DNA of 5,672 bases from Bryobacteraceae bacterium (GTDB lineage: Bacteria; Acidobacteriota; Terriglobia; Bryobacterales; Bryobacteraceae): assembly GCA_030044325.1 (NCBI GenBank), contig JASHWA010000119.1, positions 1 to 5,672 of the forward strand. Reading direction: 5' to 3'. Under the pieces are notes generated by a model that made no database searches, was not told where the DNA came from, and saw only the letters and a list, made by a program, of their open reading frames with translations. How positions within the stretch are numbered: position 1 is the first letter of the stretch; every line of letters starts with the position of its first letter. Both the position numbers and the translations under genes were made by a program. This document shows, one piece after another, positions 4,318 to 5,672 of the stretch.

Positions 4318-5310
4318 ATGGCCACTGTCGAAACCGTCCGCGGGCCCATCGATTCAACGCGGCTGGGAACTACGCTGATGCACGAACATGTTTTCCTGCT
4401 CGACACCGAAATCAATCAAAATTTTCCGGAAGACTGGGGTGACGACGGCCATCGCATCGAGGACGCGATCGCGCGCATGAACGAATTGAAATCGCGCGGG
4501 GTGGATTCGATCGTCGATCTGACAGTGATCGGTCTCGGGCGCTACATTCCGCGGATCCAGCGCATCGCGGCCGCGACGGAGCTGAATATTATCGTTGCGA
4601 CGGGCATTTACACGTATTGCGACCTGCCGCACTATTTCAGCTATCGCGGTCCGGGCACGGTTCTGGGCGGCCCGGAGTTGATTGCCGACATGTTTGTACG
4701 CGATATCGAGCAGGGTATCGCGGACACGCGAATCAAAGCGGGAATTCTGAAGTGCGCGACCGATGCGCCGGGGTTGACGCCGGGCGTCGAGCGGATTCTT
4801 CGCGCGACGGCGATCGCGCACCGGCGCACCGGTGTTCCGATTTCCACGCACACGCACGCCAGGCGCAAGGTCGGGCTCGATCAGCAGCGCGTTTTCAGAG
4901 AAGAGGGAGTCGATCTGACGCGCGTGGTCATCGGGCATTCGGGCGATACCACCGATCTTGCGTACCTCGAAGAGCTGATGGCGAACGGGTCGTACATCGG
5001 CATGGACCGCTTCGGCATCGATACGATTCTCCCCTTCGAAGATCGCGTGGCCACGGTCGCGAAACTGTGCGCGCGCGGGTACGCGTCGAAAATGGTCTTA
5101 TCGCACGATGCCGCGTGTTTCAATCACTGGCTTCCCGAGCGGCAATTGCCCGCGGTTCTGCCCCACTGGCACTATCTGCACATCCATAACGACGTGATCC
5201 CGGCGTTGAAGAAAGCCGGCGTGACGCAGCAGCAGCTGGACATGATGCTGATCGAAAATCCGCGAAACATTTTCGAGGTGCAGGGAGCGTACGCGGACGC
5301 GGCGGTTTGA
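4318..5310 (+). CDS. php: Phosphotriesterase-like lactonase/esterase (metal-dependent amidohydrolase fold)
   Basis: The 330-residue TIM-barrel hydrolase has every metal ligand of the phosphotriesterase family: H22 and H24 in 'MHEH', the bridging carboxylated lysine K145 in 'AGILKCATD', H178 in 'ISTHTHA', H207 in 'VIGHSGDTTD' and D264 in 'LSHDA'. Two metal ions should activate water to hydrolyse an ester. 'GIYTYCDLPHYF' (97-108) and R231 in 'MDRFG' match substrate-pocket positions of phosphotriesterase-like lactonases such as SsoPox (Y97, Y99, R223 there). Overall it looks closest to the mycobacterial php type as I remember it. Lactone hydrolysis, including acyl-homoserine lactones, is the likely main activity with weak organophosphate hydrolysis; the natural substrate is not shown by sequence. 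There is no signal peptide, so it is cytoplasmic. The ATG at 4318 is preceded by TATAAT and no ribosome site. The homologue of the SsoPox C258 position is A266. Confidence 0.93.
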   Translation: MATVETVRGPIDSTRLGTTLMHEHVFLLDTEINQNFPEDWGDDGHRIEDAIARMNELKSRGVDSIVDLTVIGLGRYIPRIQRIAAATELNIIVATGIYTYCDLPHYFSYRGPGTVLGGPELIADMFVRDIEQGIADTRIKAGILKCATDAPGLTPGVERILRATAIAHRRTGVPISTHTHARRKVGLDQQRVFREEGVDLTRVVIGHSGDTTDLAYLEELMANGSYIGMDRFGIDTILPFEDRVATVAKLCARGYASKMVLSHDAACFNHWLPERQLPAVLPHWHYLHIHNDVIPALKKAGVTQQQLDMMLIENPRNIFEVQGAYADAAV

Positions 5311-5372
5311 AATCGTGAACGCGACCGGCGAAACGCGCGCGTATCGGGCGTGCGAGATCGCAGTCGGGCGCA

Positions 5373-5385
5373 CCGCTTACAGCGG
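5373..5385. repeat. Small hairpin CCGCT-TAC-AGCGG in convergent spacer
   Basis: A perfect 5-bp stem (5373-5377 with 5381-5385) closes a TAC loop in the 76-bp spacer between the phosphotriesterase and sigma factor genes. Its left half is the CGCTTAC word seen in the spacers at about 200, 332 and 1542. No T-run follows on either strand, so termination is not supported. Confidence 0.4.
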
Positions 5386-5386
5386 C

Positions 5387-5672
5387 CTATCGCGAGCCAA
5401 GGTCCCTCACCCGCCGCTCCAGAAACTCGATCTCGATCCGGTTCGTCGCAAGCCCGATCGCGCTGCGGTACGCCTCGATTGCTTCCGGCTTGCGATTCAG
5501 CCGCCGGAGCAGATCCGCCCGCGCGGCGTGGAACAGATAATATCCGTCGAGCGATTCCGCGAGCGGCTCGATGCAACGCAACCCTTTCTCGATTCCTTCG
5601 CTGAGCGCGACTGCGACCGCATGGTTCAACGCGATCACCGGTGTCGGATTGCAGTCGAGCAATTTCTTATAC
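5387..5672 (-). CDS. ECF42-type RNA polymerase sigma factor, C-terminal part (cut by window edge)
   Basis: The last 94 residues of a protein whose start lies beyond the right edge; the stop is TAG at 5387-5389. It reads from 'YKKLLDCNPTPVIALNHAVAVA' through 'GLRCIEPLAESLDGYYLFHAARADLLRRLNRKPEAIEAYRSAIGLATNRIEIEFLERRVRDL'. This is the helical, TPR-like C-terminal extension found in ECF42 sigma factors (DUF6596 type), which direct RNA polymerase to target promoters and often lie beside a DGPF/YCII-domain gene. The sigma2 and sigma4 DNA-binding domains are not in the window. A TTG inside (5662) could be mistaken for the start, but the frame stays open and similar up to the edge. It converges on the phosphotriesterase gene. 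Confidence 0.87.
   Translation of the reverse strand, partial: YKKLLDCNPTPVIALNHAVAVALSEGIEKGLRCIEPLAESLDGYYLFHAARADLLRRLNRKPEAIEAYRSAIGLATNRIEIEFLERRVRDLGSR

Noticed and set aside
4235..4357. Extending the 269-aa secreted protein upstream by up to 41 codons
   Set aside because: The extension would place the signal peptide inside the protein, would cross the divergent promoters and the start of the phosphotriesterase gene, and ignores the GGAGAA site before 4234.
4354..4938. A 194-codon minus-strand open frame inside the phosphotriesterase gene
   Set aside because: The product is arginine-rich and motif-free and lies wholly inside a gene with an intact active site.

Overview
The window is 5.7 kb of GC-rich bacterial chromosome with ordinary gene density. 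Several things suggest Acidobacteriota or a close relative. The two secreted proteins (a DUF6152-type protein and its 'GIWQ...EGDTFVVDVTG' neighbour) are common there. The N-terminally cut first gene ends in an '...KEFWPD(W/I)RR' tail that I associate with acidobacterial secreted proteins. The four spacers that carry a CGCTTAC-type motif are GC-rich and repeat-like. This assignment is inference. There is no rRNA or marker gene, and I saw no tRNA, CRISPR array, transposase or phage gene.

Layout. Positions 1-138 hold the C-terminal end of an unidentified protein on the plus strand. Positions 139-411 are a gene-free spacer with hairpins, two copies of a CGCTTACGC-type repeat and a good sigma70 promoter at its right end. 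Positions 412-1520 are a two-gene plus-strand unit: greA (transcript cleavage factor), overlapping by ATGA with a CDP-alcohol phosphatidyltransferase that has a complete catalytic signature. Positions 1521-1621 are a convergent spacer with stacked small hairpins. On the minus strand, a MacB/LolD-type ABC ATPase (2737 to 2072) is followed 3 nt later by a DoxX-family membrane protein (2068 to 1622). A 214-bp spacer at 2738-2951 holds a perfect 14-bp inverted repeat and repeated TGACATGC words. Further right, again on the minus strand, a 269-aa secreted protein (4234 to 3425) is followed by a 140-aa DUF6152-type secreted protein (3374 to 2952). Divergent from these, on the plus strand, is a phosphotriesterase-like lactonase/esterase (4318-5310) with the full binuclear metal site. 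The window ends in the C-terminal helical-repeat part of an ECF42-type sigma factor (minus strand, cut by the window edge).

How they work together. greA and the phosphatidyltransferase are translationally coupled, although their functions (RNA polymerase rescue and phospholipid head-group synthesis) are not obviously linked. The ABC ATPase and DoxX look like one transcription unit but lack the permease an ATPase needs. The two secreted proteins form a likely operon whose promoter overlaps that of the divergent phosphotriesterase gene. The best regulatory observations are -10 boxes placed so close to the start codons of greA and the phosphotriesterase that both mRNAs should be leaderless or nearly so, while the secreted-protein genes have clear Shine-Dalgarno sites. 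I did not find a convincing new multi-gene system here.
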